Below, in pieces: positions 52,839 through 60,307 of a stretch of 64,000 nucleotides of DNA. The translations under genes and the position numbers were made by a program. Location: positions 58,725 through 122,724 of the forward strand of contig DJQB01000032.1 in NCBI GenBank assembly GCA_002439875.1. The letters run 5' to 3'. Each line of letters starts with the position of its first letter. Position 1 is the first letter of the stretch. Source of the stretch: Bacteroidales bacterium UBA6397. Lineage in GTDB: Bacteria; Bacteroidota; Bacteroidia; Bacteroidales; UBA932. The notes beneath the pieces are model-generated. The model saw only the letters and a program-made list of their open reading frames with translations. It was not told the origin of the DNA and did not search any database.

Positions 52839-54605
52839 TTACCTTTCCCTGATCACATCCCCATGATCCTTCACCACGGCCTCTTTCCATTTCTCGGTGT
52901 AGCCTGGCTGGGTGAGTCCTTCAGGAGTGCCCTCGTGCCACTTGCTGTGCTTGAAGGAACCGTCTTCGTTCTGAGCCTTGACGTTTCCGTCGATGAACTT
53001 GACCAGAAGCAGCTCCTCAAGGGCGACCCAGTTCCCGAACTGTCTCTGCGCGGTGCTTACTGAGTATTCGGTGAGCATCTTCCTGACGGACGCGAACCAG
53101 TCCCTGCTGTCGATGCCTTTCCTCTCGGCTTTCGGGAGGATGGCGTTGTAGGCTTCCAAGGCCTTGCGGTCCATTTCGGCGAGTTTTGAGCCCATCTGCT
53201 CGTTCTCGAAACTGTCGATGGCCTCCTTGACTGTCGGAGCCATAATGTTGTAGGCCTTGTAGCAGGCGTTGGCGACGCGGTTGTTGATCCAGAATGACGC
53301 GGTAGGGGAGTATTTCAGCAAATTCCCGTTGCCGACCCTGAAGCACTCCGGCACCTTGTCCGTATTTGTGTAGATCGGGGTGACGTAGGATGTCGCCGCG
53401 TCATCGGTTCCGAACCAGAGGACTCCTCCGACAACATCAGGAAGGTCGTGCCTGGACTGACCCACGAACCAGAAACCGGTCTGCTGGGTTGCTATGGCTC
53501 TTTCATTGACGTATTTCCAACCGTTATGCTCGAATCCCATCGGCCTCCATCTGTAAGGAAGGGCGTTGCCGCCGGCTCCGATGTCGGTGGTCATGTCAAG
53601 CGGAGTCCCCTCGAAATGGTCTCTCATCGCGTCGGCGACATTCTTCACGGAAATTTTTCTTGACGGTTTCACGAACAGCGGCATCCTGTGGCTGAGATTC
53701 TTGCCTGTTATGTAGTCGTGGTAGGCGGAGGCCGGCTCCGTGATGATCTTGCCGTCCTTCTCGTAGCTGAACTGTCCGTCACAGAGGATGTTGAATGCGC
53801 TCCAAGCCCTTGCGTCGCAGCCTCTTACCGTGCCGAAATCGGCAGGACAGTAGGCGGCGCTGAAGTCGAAATCCTCATCCTTGCCGTCAAAATAGCCTTT
53901 CTCCCTCGCGAACGAGATCACGTCCGGGGCGTAGAGACAGTTCTCCGGATCGTTCAGCGGGAATGTCTGGATGCGGGCCTGGTTGGCGTGCGAGCAGATG
54001 TAGCCGTCAGGAATCCTTCTGGCCACCCACACGAATCCCTTGCGGACGTTCTTCCCGTCCTTCATCTCGCAGCCCTTTCCGATGAGGTCCATTATCCAGG
54101 CCTCGTCCTTGTCCGCTATAGAGAATGTCTCACCCTCGGACGCGTAGCCATATTCGTTGGCAAGATCGACGATGACCTGAATGGCCTCCCTTGCCGTGCG
54201 TGCCCTCTGCAGGGCGACGTAGATGAGGGAGCCGTAGTCCATTATTGCGGTGGTGTCCTCCAGTTCCAACCTTCCGCCCCATGTGGTTTCGGCGATGATG
54301 AGCTGGTGCTCGTTCATGTTCCCGACTGTCTTGTAGGTGTGAGCAACCTGTGGGATCCGCCCCATCGGCTTGTAGGAGTCCCAGTTAATGATGTCGAGCG
54401 TCGATCCGGCTTTCCAGTTCGCGGCCGGGTGGAAATATAATTCTCCGTAGAGCACATGTGAGTCTGCGGCATAGGAGACTATGTTTGAATTGTCCGTACT
54501 TGCGCCCCTCGTCACGATGATGTTGGTGCAGGCTTCAGCCTTGTTGCTTGCCGTCAGCGCACCGATGACCGCAAGAAGCATGAGGATTGTTGATTTTCTT
54601 GCCAT
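52839..54605 (-). CDS. C69 family secreted dipeptidase
   Basis: 588-residue N-terminal-nucleophile hydrolase. Signal peptide MARKSTILMLLAVIGALTA, then EACTNIIVTRGAST. Cys26 is the expected catalytic nucleophile, exposed as the first mature residue after processing. Further C69 features include WGGRLELEDTTAIMDYGSLIYVALQRA, DKDEAWIMDLIGKG and ICSHANQARI. C69 enzymes cleave dipeptides with broad specificity. It is the first gene of the six-gene run; no clear TAnnTTTG element is visible upstream, which may mean regulated expression. Confidence 0.92.
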   Translation of the reverse strand: MARKSTILMLLAVIGALTASNKAEACTNIIVTRGASTDNSNIVSYAADSHVLYGELYFHPAANWKAGSTLDIINWDSYKPMGRIPQVAHTYKTVGNMNEHQLIIAETTWGGRLELEDTTAIMDYGSLIYVALQRARTAREAIQVIVDLANEYGYASEGETFSIADKDEAWIMDLIGKGCEMKDGKNVRKGFVWVARRIPDGYICSHANQARIQTFPLNDPENCLYAPDVISFAREKGYFDGKDEDFDFSAAYCPADFGTVRGCDARAWSAFNILCDGQFSYEKDGKIITEPASAYHDYITGKNLSHRMPLFVKPSRKISVKNVADAMRDHFEGTPLDMTTDIGAGGNALPYRWRPMGFEHNGWKYVNERAIATQQTGFWFVGQSRHDLPDVVGGVLWFGTDDAATSYVTPIYTNTDKVPECFRVGNGNLLKYSPTASFWINNRVANACYKAYNIMAPTVKEAIDSFENEQMGSKLAEMDRKALEAYNAILPKAERKGIDSRDWFASVRKMLTEYSVSTAQRQFGNWVALEELLLVKFIDGNVKAQNEDGSFKHSKWHEGTPEGLTQPGYTEKWKEAVVKDHGDVIRER

Positions 54606-54606
54606 T

Positions 54607-54636
54607 TTGTGATTAACGTATTATTGTTTAAATTTG
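54607..54636 (+). promoter_or_regulatory. Promoter of the small secreted protein gene
   Basis: TTG at 54607-54609, 19-base spacer, perfect TAAATTTG at 54629-54636, 28 bases before the ATG at 54664. It sits in the 58-base gap shared with the divergent C69 dipeptidase gene. A short dyad ACTTG-N6-CAAGT follows at 54639-54654. Confidence 0.75.
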
Positions 54637-54663
54637 TTACTTGTTATTGCAAGTTGTAAATAT

Positions 54664-55101
54664 ATGAAAATTTTTTTTCTTACTGTTGCTTGTTTGATTA
54701 TTTCGGCGCTGAATGCCTATGCCCAACAGAATCCACTGAGTCCCGAGGAGCAGGAAAAGAAACTTTCTGAATATATTCAAAAAGAGGTCGACCGATTGGA
54801 GATGACCTTGAAGTTGGAGGATTGGCAGGTCTTCTATGTGGATTCCATTCTGAACCATGACTATCGGGCCATGCGGGAGGAAATGGACAGGCTCTCTTCC
54901 GCCAAGGTGTCCAACTACGACATCTACACCATTGCCAGTGACAAATGGGCGGAGAGCATCTATGTGGCGTTTCGAAAGGTGCTGAGCGACGATCAGTGGA
55001 CCAAGTATCTTAAGAGTGGGGCGGCGCGTGACAAGAAGGCTCGCGAAAAGAGAAAGGCGAAGATGGAAAAGTCTTCCGCCAAACTGCAGGAAAATGATTA
55101 A
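54664..55101 (+). CDS. Small secreted helical protein upstream of pheS
   Basis: 145-residue protein with cleavable signal peptide MKIFFLTVACLIISALNAYA and a mature helical, charged body (LSPEEQEKKLSEYIQKEVDRLEMTLKL ... SDDQWTKYL), ending in a Lys/Arg/Ala-rich tail. The LSPEEQ and LSDDQWTKY pieces recall LTxxQ-type motifs of periplasmic chaperones such as Spy/CpxP, but the match is loose. The upstream TTG start would precede the signal peptide and overlap the promoter. The TAA stop is shared with the pheS promoter element. Confidence 0.7.
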   Translation: MKIFFLTVACLIISALNAYAQQNPLSPEEQEKKLSEYIQKEVDRLEMTLKLEDWQVFYVDSILNHDYRAMREEMDRLSSAKVSNYDIYTIASDKWAESIYVAFRKVLSDDQWTKYLKSGAARDKKAREKRKAKMEKSSAKLQEND

Positions 55102-55106
55102 CTTTG
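55099..55106 (+). promoter_or_regulatory. -7 element of pheS, overlapping the previous stop codon
   Basis: Perfect TAACTTTG whose first three bases are the stop codon of the upstream gene; 21 bases before the pheS ATG at 55128. No good TTG lies at the right distance upstream. Confidence 0.5.
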
Positions 55107-55127
55107 CATGAATATTCCGGGAATATT

Positions 55128-56162
55128 ATGAAAGAAAGAATAGAACAGTTGCTTGCGAATGTCCGCGAGCTGAATTGCAAGACCGCTAAGGATGTTGAGG
55201 AGGCCAGGGTAAGGCTTCTGGGCAAGAAAGGTGAGATCACCAGACTCTTTGACGAGTTCAGGACATACGGTCCGGATCTTAAGAAAGAGTTCGGGCGCAA
55301 GATCAACGAGCTCAAGCAGGCCGCTCAGGCCAAGATTGACGAGCTCAAGGAGCAGACATCCTCTGAGAGTGTCTCTGATGGCCCTAAGGAGGATTTGTCC
55401 ATGCCGGGGGTTCCGTTCGAGCTCGGTTCAAGGCATCCTGTGTCCATTGTCCGTCAGGAGATTGTGGACATATTCAGAAAATTCGGCTACGATGTTGCCG
55501 AAGGTCCGGAGATCGAGGATGACTATCACGTCTTTGAGGCTCTGAACTTTCCTCTGAACCATCCTGCGAGGGACATGCAGGACACATTTTTTGTCTCGGC
55601 GGGGCATCCGAATCCGCTTCTGCTCAGGACCCACACCTCATCCGTGCAAGTGCGTGCCATGGAGACGATGAAACTTCCTATCCGTGTGATCTGCCCTGGC
55701 CGAGTGTTCAGGAACGAGGCGATTTCCGCCCGCGCCCACTGCATCTTTCATCAGGTCGAAGGCCTTTACATTGACGAGAACGTGACGTTCGCCGACCTCA
55801 AGCAGGCGATTCTGCTGTTTGCCCGTGAGATGTTCGGCCCTGACACCCAGATCAGGATGCGCCCATCGTACTTCCCGTTCACTGAACCGTCGAGCGAGAT
55901 CGACGTGAGCTGCAACATCTGCCACGGCAAGGGCTGCAACATCTGCAAGGGAACCGGCTGGCTGGAGATCATGGGCTGCGGAATGGTTGACCCTAACGTC
56001 CTTGAGGCTTCCGGCATCGATAGCAAGAAGTACAGCGGCTTCGCCTTTGGAATGGGTCTGGAGCGTATCGCGATGCTTAAGTGGCAGGTCAACGACCTTC
56101 GTCACTACTTCGAGAACGACCTCCGTTTCCTGTCTGAGTTCAAGACTTCGATTGAAGTTTAA
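55128..56162 (+). CDS. pheS: Phenylalanine-tRNA ligase alpha subunit
   Basis: Class II synthetase subunit that charges tRNA-Phe with PheT. 344 residues: N-terminal coiled-coil tRNA-binding arm (MKERIEQLLANVRELNC...EARVRLLGKKGEITRLFDEF), then the catalytic core with HPVSIVRQEIVDIFRKFGYD, motif 2 (GRVFRNEAISARAHCIFHQVEGLYID) and motif 3 (FAFGMGLERIAMLKWQVNDLR). The start is the ATG at 55128, not the in-frame TTG at 55104. pheT is not adjacent, so the two subunits are encoded apart. Confidence 0.97.
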   Translation: MKERIEQLLANVRELNCKTAKDVEEARVRLLGKKGEITRLFDEFRTYGPDLKKEFGRKINELKQAAQAKIDELKEQTSSESVSDGPKEDLSMPGVPFELGSRHPVSIVRQEIVDIFRKFGYDVAEGPEIEDDYHVFEALNFPLNHPARDMQDTFFVSAGHPNPLLLRTHTSSVQVRAMETMKLPIRVICPGRVFRNEAISARAHCIFHQVEGLYIDENVTFADLKQAILLFAREMFGPDTQIRMRPSYFPFTEPSSEIDVSCNICHGKGCNICKGTGWLEIMGCGMVDPNVLEASGIDSKKYSGFAFGMGLERIAMLKWQVNDLRHYFENDLRFLSEFKTSIEV

Positions 56163-56203
56163 GATTTTTTCGCAAATTTTTTTCGATTAAGTTCAAAAAA
56201 AGT

Positions 56204-56233
56204 TTGCGAAAAAAGAAAAAAACGCTACCTTTG
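56204..56233 (+). promoter_or_regulatory. tRNA-Gly promoter
   Basis: TTG at 56204-56206, 19-base spacer, perfect TACCTTTG at 56226-56233, tRNA start 34 bases later. Confidence 0.85.
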
Positions 56234-56266
56234 TAATCCCAAAGCAAAGCTAAGGGTCAAAAGTCT

Positions 56267-56342
<76 letters not shown>

Positions 56343-56343
56343 G

Positions 56344-56376
56344 AGAGGTCATCTAATCGATGACCTCTTTTTTTTT
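56344..56376 (+). terminator. tRNA-Gly terminator
   Basis: AGAGGTCATC, TAATC loop, GATGACCTCT, then eight Ts. Begins one base after the encoded CCA. It ends 25 bases before the pnuC start, so pnuC needs readthrough or a promoter I cannot see. Confidence 0.9.
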
Positions 56377-56401
56377 ATATACCCAACAAACACTTGTCAT
56401 T

Positions 56402-57175
56402 ATGACCGCGTTGTCAAAAGCAAATAGATTCAATCTGGCCTTCAACATTTTCCTGGTGACAGGAATGTTGCTGGCCGTCACTGTTACTACCATATTCAAG
56501 TATCAACAGCCGGGGGTGAAGACTTTTATGCTGCTTTTGGCTGCGTTCGGCTCAGTGATGGGTGTCGTGAACACCGTGATGTCGGCCAACGGGAACATCC
56601 TGACATTCGTGTTTGGATTCATTGACGTGCTGATCGGCACGATTGTCTATCTGGACAACGGAATCATGGGAAACTTCGCCTTGCATGCGTTTTATTTCCT
56701 GCCGATGCAGTTTCTTGGGTTTTGGCAGTGGAGCAAGAGGGGAGCTAAGATACGTTCGGGAGAAGGTGACAAGTCGCATCTGGAGGCCCGGCGGCTGACG
56801 GGGAGGCAGTGGGCCTGGCTGGTGGCGGGAATATTCATAGGTGTCGCTGCCCTGTACCTTATATTATTATATGTGGATGGTGTCAAGCTTGCGGCCGGGA
56901 AAATCGACGGCATTGACAAATCCAAGATTCTCCTCGATTCAGTGGTGATGATTCTGAACATCGCGGGACAGGTGCTGATGAGCCTTGCCTTTATGGAGCA
57001 GTGGTACATCTGGATTCTGGTGAACATCTCCTCGATTTCGCTTTGGTCAGTGGCTGTTATGAGCGGCGCTGGTTCCGGGAACGCCGCGCTGATGCTGATA
57101 AAATACGTCTTTTACCTGCTTAACTCGCTGAATGGCTTGAGAATATGGCTGAACCTCAGCCGGTGTAAAGCGTGA
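56402..57175 (+). CDS. pnuC: PnuC-family vitamin/nucleoside transporter
   Basis: 257-residue inner-membrane facilitator with about seven hydrophobic helices. It has the family features YFLPMQFLGFWQWSKRG in the middle and QWYIWILVNISSISLW near the C terminus, the Trp/Asn positions that bind substrate in PnuC. Members carry nicotinamide riboside (PnuC), thiamine (PnuT) or riboflavin (PnuX). No TPP or FMN riboswitch fits in the 25 bases between the tRNA terminator and the ATG, which mildly favours nicotinamide riboside. The earlier in-frame start lies inside the terminator and is rejected. Confidence 0.85.
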   Translation: MTALSKANRFNLAFNIFLVTGMLLAVTVTTIFKYQQPGVKTFMLLLAAFGSVMGVVNTVMSANGNILTFVFGFIDVLIGTIVYLDNGIMGNFALHAFYFLPMQFLGFWQWSKRGAKIRSGEGDKSHLEARRLTGRQWAWLVAGIFIGVAALYLILLYVDGVKLAAGKIDGIDKSKILLDSVVMILNIAGQVLMSLAFMEQWYIWILVNISSISLWSVAVMSGAGSGNAALMLIKYVFYLLNSLNGLRIWLNLSRCKA

Positions 57176-57189
57176 TTTAATCGCGCGCC

Positions 57190-57238
57190 ACTCTGATGGT
57201 CCTTGATGGTCTGCGATTGTCTGTTGATGGTCTGTTGC
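57190..57238 (+). repeat. Short imperfect direct repeats
   Basis: Three or four degenerate copies of TGATGGTCTG-like units (TGATGGTCCT, TGATGGTCTG, CGATTGTCTG, TGATGGTCTG) lie head to tail in the gap between pnuC and acpP. Function unknown; possibly slippage-generated. Confidence 0.5.
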
Positions 57239-57245
57239 GGTAGAT

Positions 57246-57276
57246 TTGGATAATTGACTATTTTTTGCTTACTTTG
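57246..57276 (+). promoter_or_regulatory. Probable acpP promoter
   Basis: TTG at 57246-57248, 20-base spacer, TTACTTTG at 57269-57276 (one mismatch to TAnnTTTG); a leader of about 80 bases to acpP. Confidence 0.55.
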
Positions 57277-57359
57277 TACCGATATTTGTTTCCGGATAGC
57301 CTGGAAGCGGCTTTTGATAGCACTTTTGGAAAGATAATACTTATTTAATTAATTTAATT

Positions 57360-57617
57360 ATGACTGACGAAGAAATTGTAAAGCAGGTCAAGGCGATTAT
57401 CGTTGACAAGCTGGGCGTCGAGGAGTCTGAAGTGACTGAGAGCGCCAACTTCACAAATGATCTCGGAGCTGATTCTCTTGACACAGTTGAGCTTCTTATG
57501 GAGTTTGAGAGAGTGTTCGGAATCAAGATTCCTGATGAGGAGACAAGCACAATCGCAACCGTTAAGGATGCAATCGACAAGGTCAAGGAGAAGCTCGCCA
57601 GCAAGGAGGAAGCATAA
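57360..57617 (+). CDS. acpP: Acyl carrier protein
   Basis: 85-residue acidic carrier of growing acyl chains in fatty-acid synthesis. The phosphopantetheine attachment site is Ser39 in FTNDLGADSLDTVELLMEFE, and the C-terminal half (FGIKIPDEETSTIATVKDAID) is standard. In many Bacteroidetes acpP is directly followed by fabF; here a terminator follows and then an unrelated convergent gene, so acpP stands alone. Confidence 0.97.
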   Translation: MTDEEIVKQVKAIIVDKLGVEESEVTESANFTNDLGADSLDTVELLMEFERVFGIKIPDEETSTIATVKDAIDKVKEKLASKEEA

Positions 57618-57638
57618 TAATTCTTTGATTTGAAAAAG

Positions 57639-57670
57639 TAAGCCTCGGATTTCAGTCCGAGGCTTATTAG
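57639..57670. terminator. Bidirectional terminator between acpP and the DUF4270 gene
   Basis: TAAGCCTCGGA, TTTCAG loop, TCCGAGGCTTA form a perfect 11-pair stem; followed by TTAGTTTG on plus and CTTTTTCA on minus. Confidence 0.75.
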
Positions 57671-57763
57671 TTTGCCTGTGAATATTCTGATGGTGAACGA
57701 AAAAATTAACCGCTGATTTTGCGCGTCACCAGAATCTGCGATTTGGCAGCTGTTTCTCCAGTG

Positions 57764-59395
57764 TTATTTTTCAGGGTATCCTTTCGGGATCGCGAACGTC
57801 ACTTTCAACTTAGGCTTCCTGCCCTCGGATTTAGGTCCGTGCAAAACAGCCTGATAGTAGCGATCCTTGTCCAATTCGGTGTCAGAAGTGGTTGTCGTGG
57901 CTGATGAGGAGGCGTACTGAGCCATGGTCGCGTAGTTGTAGTAGTTGTTATAGTAGCTGCCGTAGCTGCCATAACCATAGCCGTAGCTGCCATAGCCGTA
58001 ACCACCGTAAAGTTGGTTGTAGTAAGAGGCATAAGCTATCTGCTGATAGTAATTGGCCATCTCCTCTGCCTCCGCGTTATACGTGGTAGTTGTCTCGTAC
58101 CACATCACTAAGAACCAGATGTCGTAATCGGACAGCTTGCTGTCGTCAGCGTCTTTTCTGATGATTTGCTGCACATGGTGCGTGATGTCCGGAGCGTAAT
58201 TGCACAGAGAACGGTTAATGTCTCCCTGATTTTCGTCTGAAGCGCTGGCATCTGTCAATCCCGCGAATGTCACAGTCGTGTCCGTACTGATTTTTATGGT
58301 CGGACTCAGTACCTTAGGGTAGCGGAACATTGTCGTGTAGTCGTCCGGGAAATCAAAAGGCAATTCAATTGTGGCCTTTGAGATGAGTGCGGTGGCAGGA
58401 TTCCCTCCTTTGCGGACAATCTCTTCATTTACAAGACGTTGGATTTCGGAAGCAGGGACGACTGGCTTTACTCCGCTTCCACCTTCGATGAAAATCTTAT
58501 CATCCGCCTTCCCGATGAGATGATCCGACTCGTGCCTGTCAACGTTGAACACGTACTGCGAAGGCAGTGCATTTGCATTTATCAGAGAATCGAGATCCTG
58601 CATTTCCACGGGACTGAAATAGAACATCAAACTAGAATCCCTCCTTTCTCCGTTGAACTCTCCGTTGAAGTAAAGTATAGCGTAGTTGTCCGTCCTGTTG
58701 ATGTAATATGACCCCGAAGAACTCTGGACTCTCTCCAAGATATCGAACTTGTACATGTCGAAGCGTCCACCTATTCCAGCTGGCTCATCGGTGCAGAGGT
58801 ATATTCCCGGAAACTTCTTTGTGTAGGTCGCCAGATCCTTAAGGTCATCTTGGGTGATGTTAAAGTACTGCTTGCCGAAATCCTCTGTGAACTCGAATGT
58901 CAAGGAGTCCTGGCCATTGACCACAGGCACGCCTTTAGAGATTCTCTTTGTACCGTGCTTGACTTCGGCTCTGGAGAAATAATCCTTGGTCCCGAGCGAC
59001 TCGGTGAGCGCATAGACATTGACATTCTGGAGAATGTTATGCTGGCTTTCGTCCGCCACAGATGTGGAGTCGGGCCCGGCTTTGAATTTGAATCTCTGGA
59101 ACACCGGATCCTTTCCGAAATCCACTGAGTCCAAAACTGGCACAAGCGTCACGACACTCCCTCTGCTGAAAAGCCCGAAGGTCTCGTCCCGGATGGCTCC
59201 GATGGTGATTCTTCTGGAAGAGTAGGCTGTGAGGCTGTCGATGGACTTCATCCAAACCTCATCGAGGTCGAACTCGGCCGTGTGGAAGTCATATTTCTGG
59301 TCAGTGGGGATAAAGTCCCCGCCGAGTTTCTGATCCACCCCGACACAAGACATGAGACTTGCCGTCAGGGCTATGATTGCTGGAAGCTTTCTCAT
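57764..59395 (-). CDS. DUF4270 lipoprotein with Tyr/Gly-rich insert
   Basis: 543-residue predicted lipoprotein: MRKLPAIIALTASLMSC, then VGVDQKLGGDFIPTDQKYDF, the characteristic DUF4270 opening. The family is found near glycogen synthase genes in Bacteroidetes, as here (adjacent to the GT5 gene with no gap), and is predicted to be exported. Residues 448-495 form an unusual low-complexity stretch of Tyr, Gly, Ser, Asn and Gln (LYGGYGYGSYGYGYGS and flanks). The last 48 residues return to ordinary composition (KLKVTFAIPKGYPEK). The insert is part of the open frame and not a frameshift product. Function unknown. Confidence 0.85.
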   Translation of the reverse strand: MRKLPAIIALTASLMSCVGVDQKLGGDFIPTDQKYDFHTAEFDLDEVWMKSIDSLTAYSSRRITIGAIRDETFGLFSRGSVVTLVPVLDSVDFGKDPVFQRFKFKAGPDSTSVADESQHNILQNVNVYALTESLGTKDYFSRAEVKHGTKRISKGVPVVNGQDSLTFEFTEDFGKQYFNITQDDLKDLATYTKKFPGIYLCTDEPAGIGGRFDMYKFDILERVQSSSGSYYINRTDNYAILYFNGEFNGERRDSSLMFYFSPVEMQDLDSLINANALPSQYVFNVDRHESDHLIGKADDKIFIEGGSGVKPVVPASEIQRLVNEEIVRKGGNPATALISKATIELPFDFPDDYTTMFRYPKVLSPTIKISTDTTVTFAGLTDASASDENQGDINRSLCNYAPDITHHVQQIIRKDADDSKLSDYDIWFLVMWYETTTTYNAEAEEMANYYQQIAYASYYNQLYGGYGYGSYGYGYGSYGSYYNNYYNYATMAQYASSSATTTTSDTELDKDRYYQAVLHGPKSEGRKPKLKVTFAIPKGYPEK

Positions 59396-60217
59396 TTACT
59401 GCAACTGTTGATAAAAACCGTCGTATTCCTCAATGTAGCGCCCGTTGACGATTGATTCCTCATTGAAAGGAAGTGTCGGGACGCTCCGTTCCTGACAGAA
59501 CTTTGTCAGTTCGGGATCAACATCTTTGTCGCCGAAGATCACCCCGTCGGAATACAAGGCTGCCGTTTTCGCAAGATTTATGCCAGTGGGATTCTCCAGC
59601 AGAGAGACATCGGCAGGCTTGATCCCGCCGAACAGTATATTGTCCTTGAAGGACGTTGAGAACCGTTCGCCAGCTATCTCTCCGTAGAGTGACGTCACAA
59701 TCTTGCTCCCGCTGAAGATCGGGTCTCCGTTGTAAGCCTTCTTGAGGTAGAGCGGAACAAGATGAGAGATCCATCCCTGGCAATGGATGACGTCCGGAGC
59801 CCAGCGCAGCTTCTTTACCGTCTCAAGCACGCCTCTGGCGAAAAAAATCGCCCTCTGCCCATTGTCCTCGAAGAATTTTCCGTCTGTGTCGAACGCGATC
59901 TGTTTCCTGCGGAAGTAGTCCTCGTTGTCGATGAAATAGACCTGAATCCTGGCGGATGAGATTGATGCCACCTTGATCACAAGGGGTCTGTCAACGTCGC
60001 CTATGATGATGTTCATCCCGGAGAGCCGGATCACTTCATGAAGCTGGTTCTTGCGCTCATTGATGCACCCGTAGCGTGGCATGAACGCCCTTATTTCCTT
60101 CTTGCGCTCCTGGATGCCCTGCGGCAGACAGCGCCCGATCTTGGAGATCGGGGTTTCCGGAAGGAACGGCATAATCTCCGAATTGACGAATAAAACTCTG
60201 TTGACAGGTCTTCCCAT
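59396..60217 (-). CDS. Single-domain glycogen/starch synthase-like protein (GT5 N-terminal domain)
   Basis: 273-residue protein matching only the N-terminal Rossmann domain of GT5 glycogen synthase: RVLFVNSEIMPFLPETPISKI, IRAFMPRYGCINERKNQLHEV, RAIFFARGVLETVKKLRWAPDVIHCQGWISHLVPLYLKK. The ADP-glucose-binding C-terminal GT-B domain is absent and not encoded downstream; DUF4270 starts at the next base. The KxGG motif of true synthases at the N terminus is here SKIGR. Short forms like this are annotated as glycogen/starch synthase in Bacteroidetes, but activity is uncertain. Confidence 0.78.
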   Translation of the reverse strand: MGRPVNRVLFVNSEIMPFLPETPISKIGRCLPQGIQERKKEIRAFMPRYGCINERKNQLHEVIRLSGMNIIIGDVDRPLVIKVASISSARIQVYFIDNEDYFRRKQIAFDTDGKFFEDNGQRAIFFARGVLETVKKLRWAPDVIHCQGWISHLVPLYLKKAYNGDPIFSGSKIVTSLYGEIAGERFSTSFKDNILFGGIKPADVSLLENPTGINLAKTAALYSDGVIFGDKDVDPELTKFCQERSVPTLPFNEESIVNGRYIEEYDGFYQQLQ

Positions 60218-60235
60218 AGTAATTTTCTTGACTTA

Positions 60236-60243
60236 CAAAGGTA
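60236..60243 (-). promoter_or_regulatory. -7 element for the GT5-DUF4270 pair
   Basis: Minus-strand TACCTTTG, full match, 19 bases before the GT5 ATG. Divergent from the ftsX element at 60274-60281. Confidence 0.6.
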
Positions 60244-60273
60244 ATAATTTTTTTTCATATTTCGATATTTCAC

Positions 60274-60281
60274 TATCTTTG
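60274..60281 (+). promoter_or_regulatory. -7 element of the ftsX operon
   Basis: Plus-strand TATCTTTG, full match, 27 bases before the ftsX ATG. No TTG at the expected distance upstream. Confidence 0.6.
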
Positions 60282-60307
60282 AATCCAATTTGGAGTAATG
60301 TGCGAAA

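Noticed and set aside
53688..54440. 250-codon plus-strand open frame opposite the C69 dipeptidase
   Set aside because: Shadow of a conserved gene with no promoter or recognisable domains.
56344..56402. Possible riboswitch (TPP or FMN) upstream of pnuC
   Set aside because: The short gap is taken up by the tRNA-Gly terminator and 25 further bases; no room for an aptamer.
57190..57238. CRISPR-like repeats
   Set aside because: Units are about 10 bases, imperfect and without spacers; no cas genes in the window.
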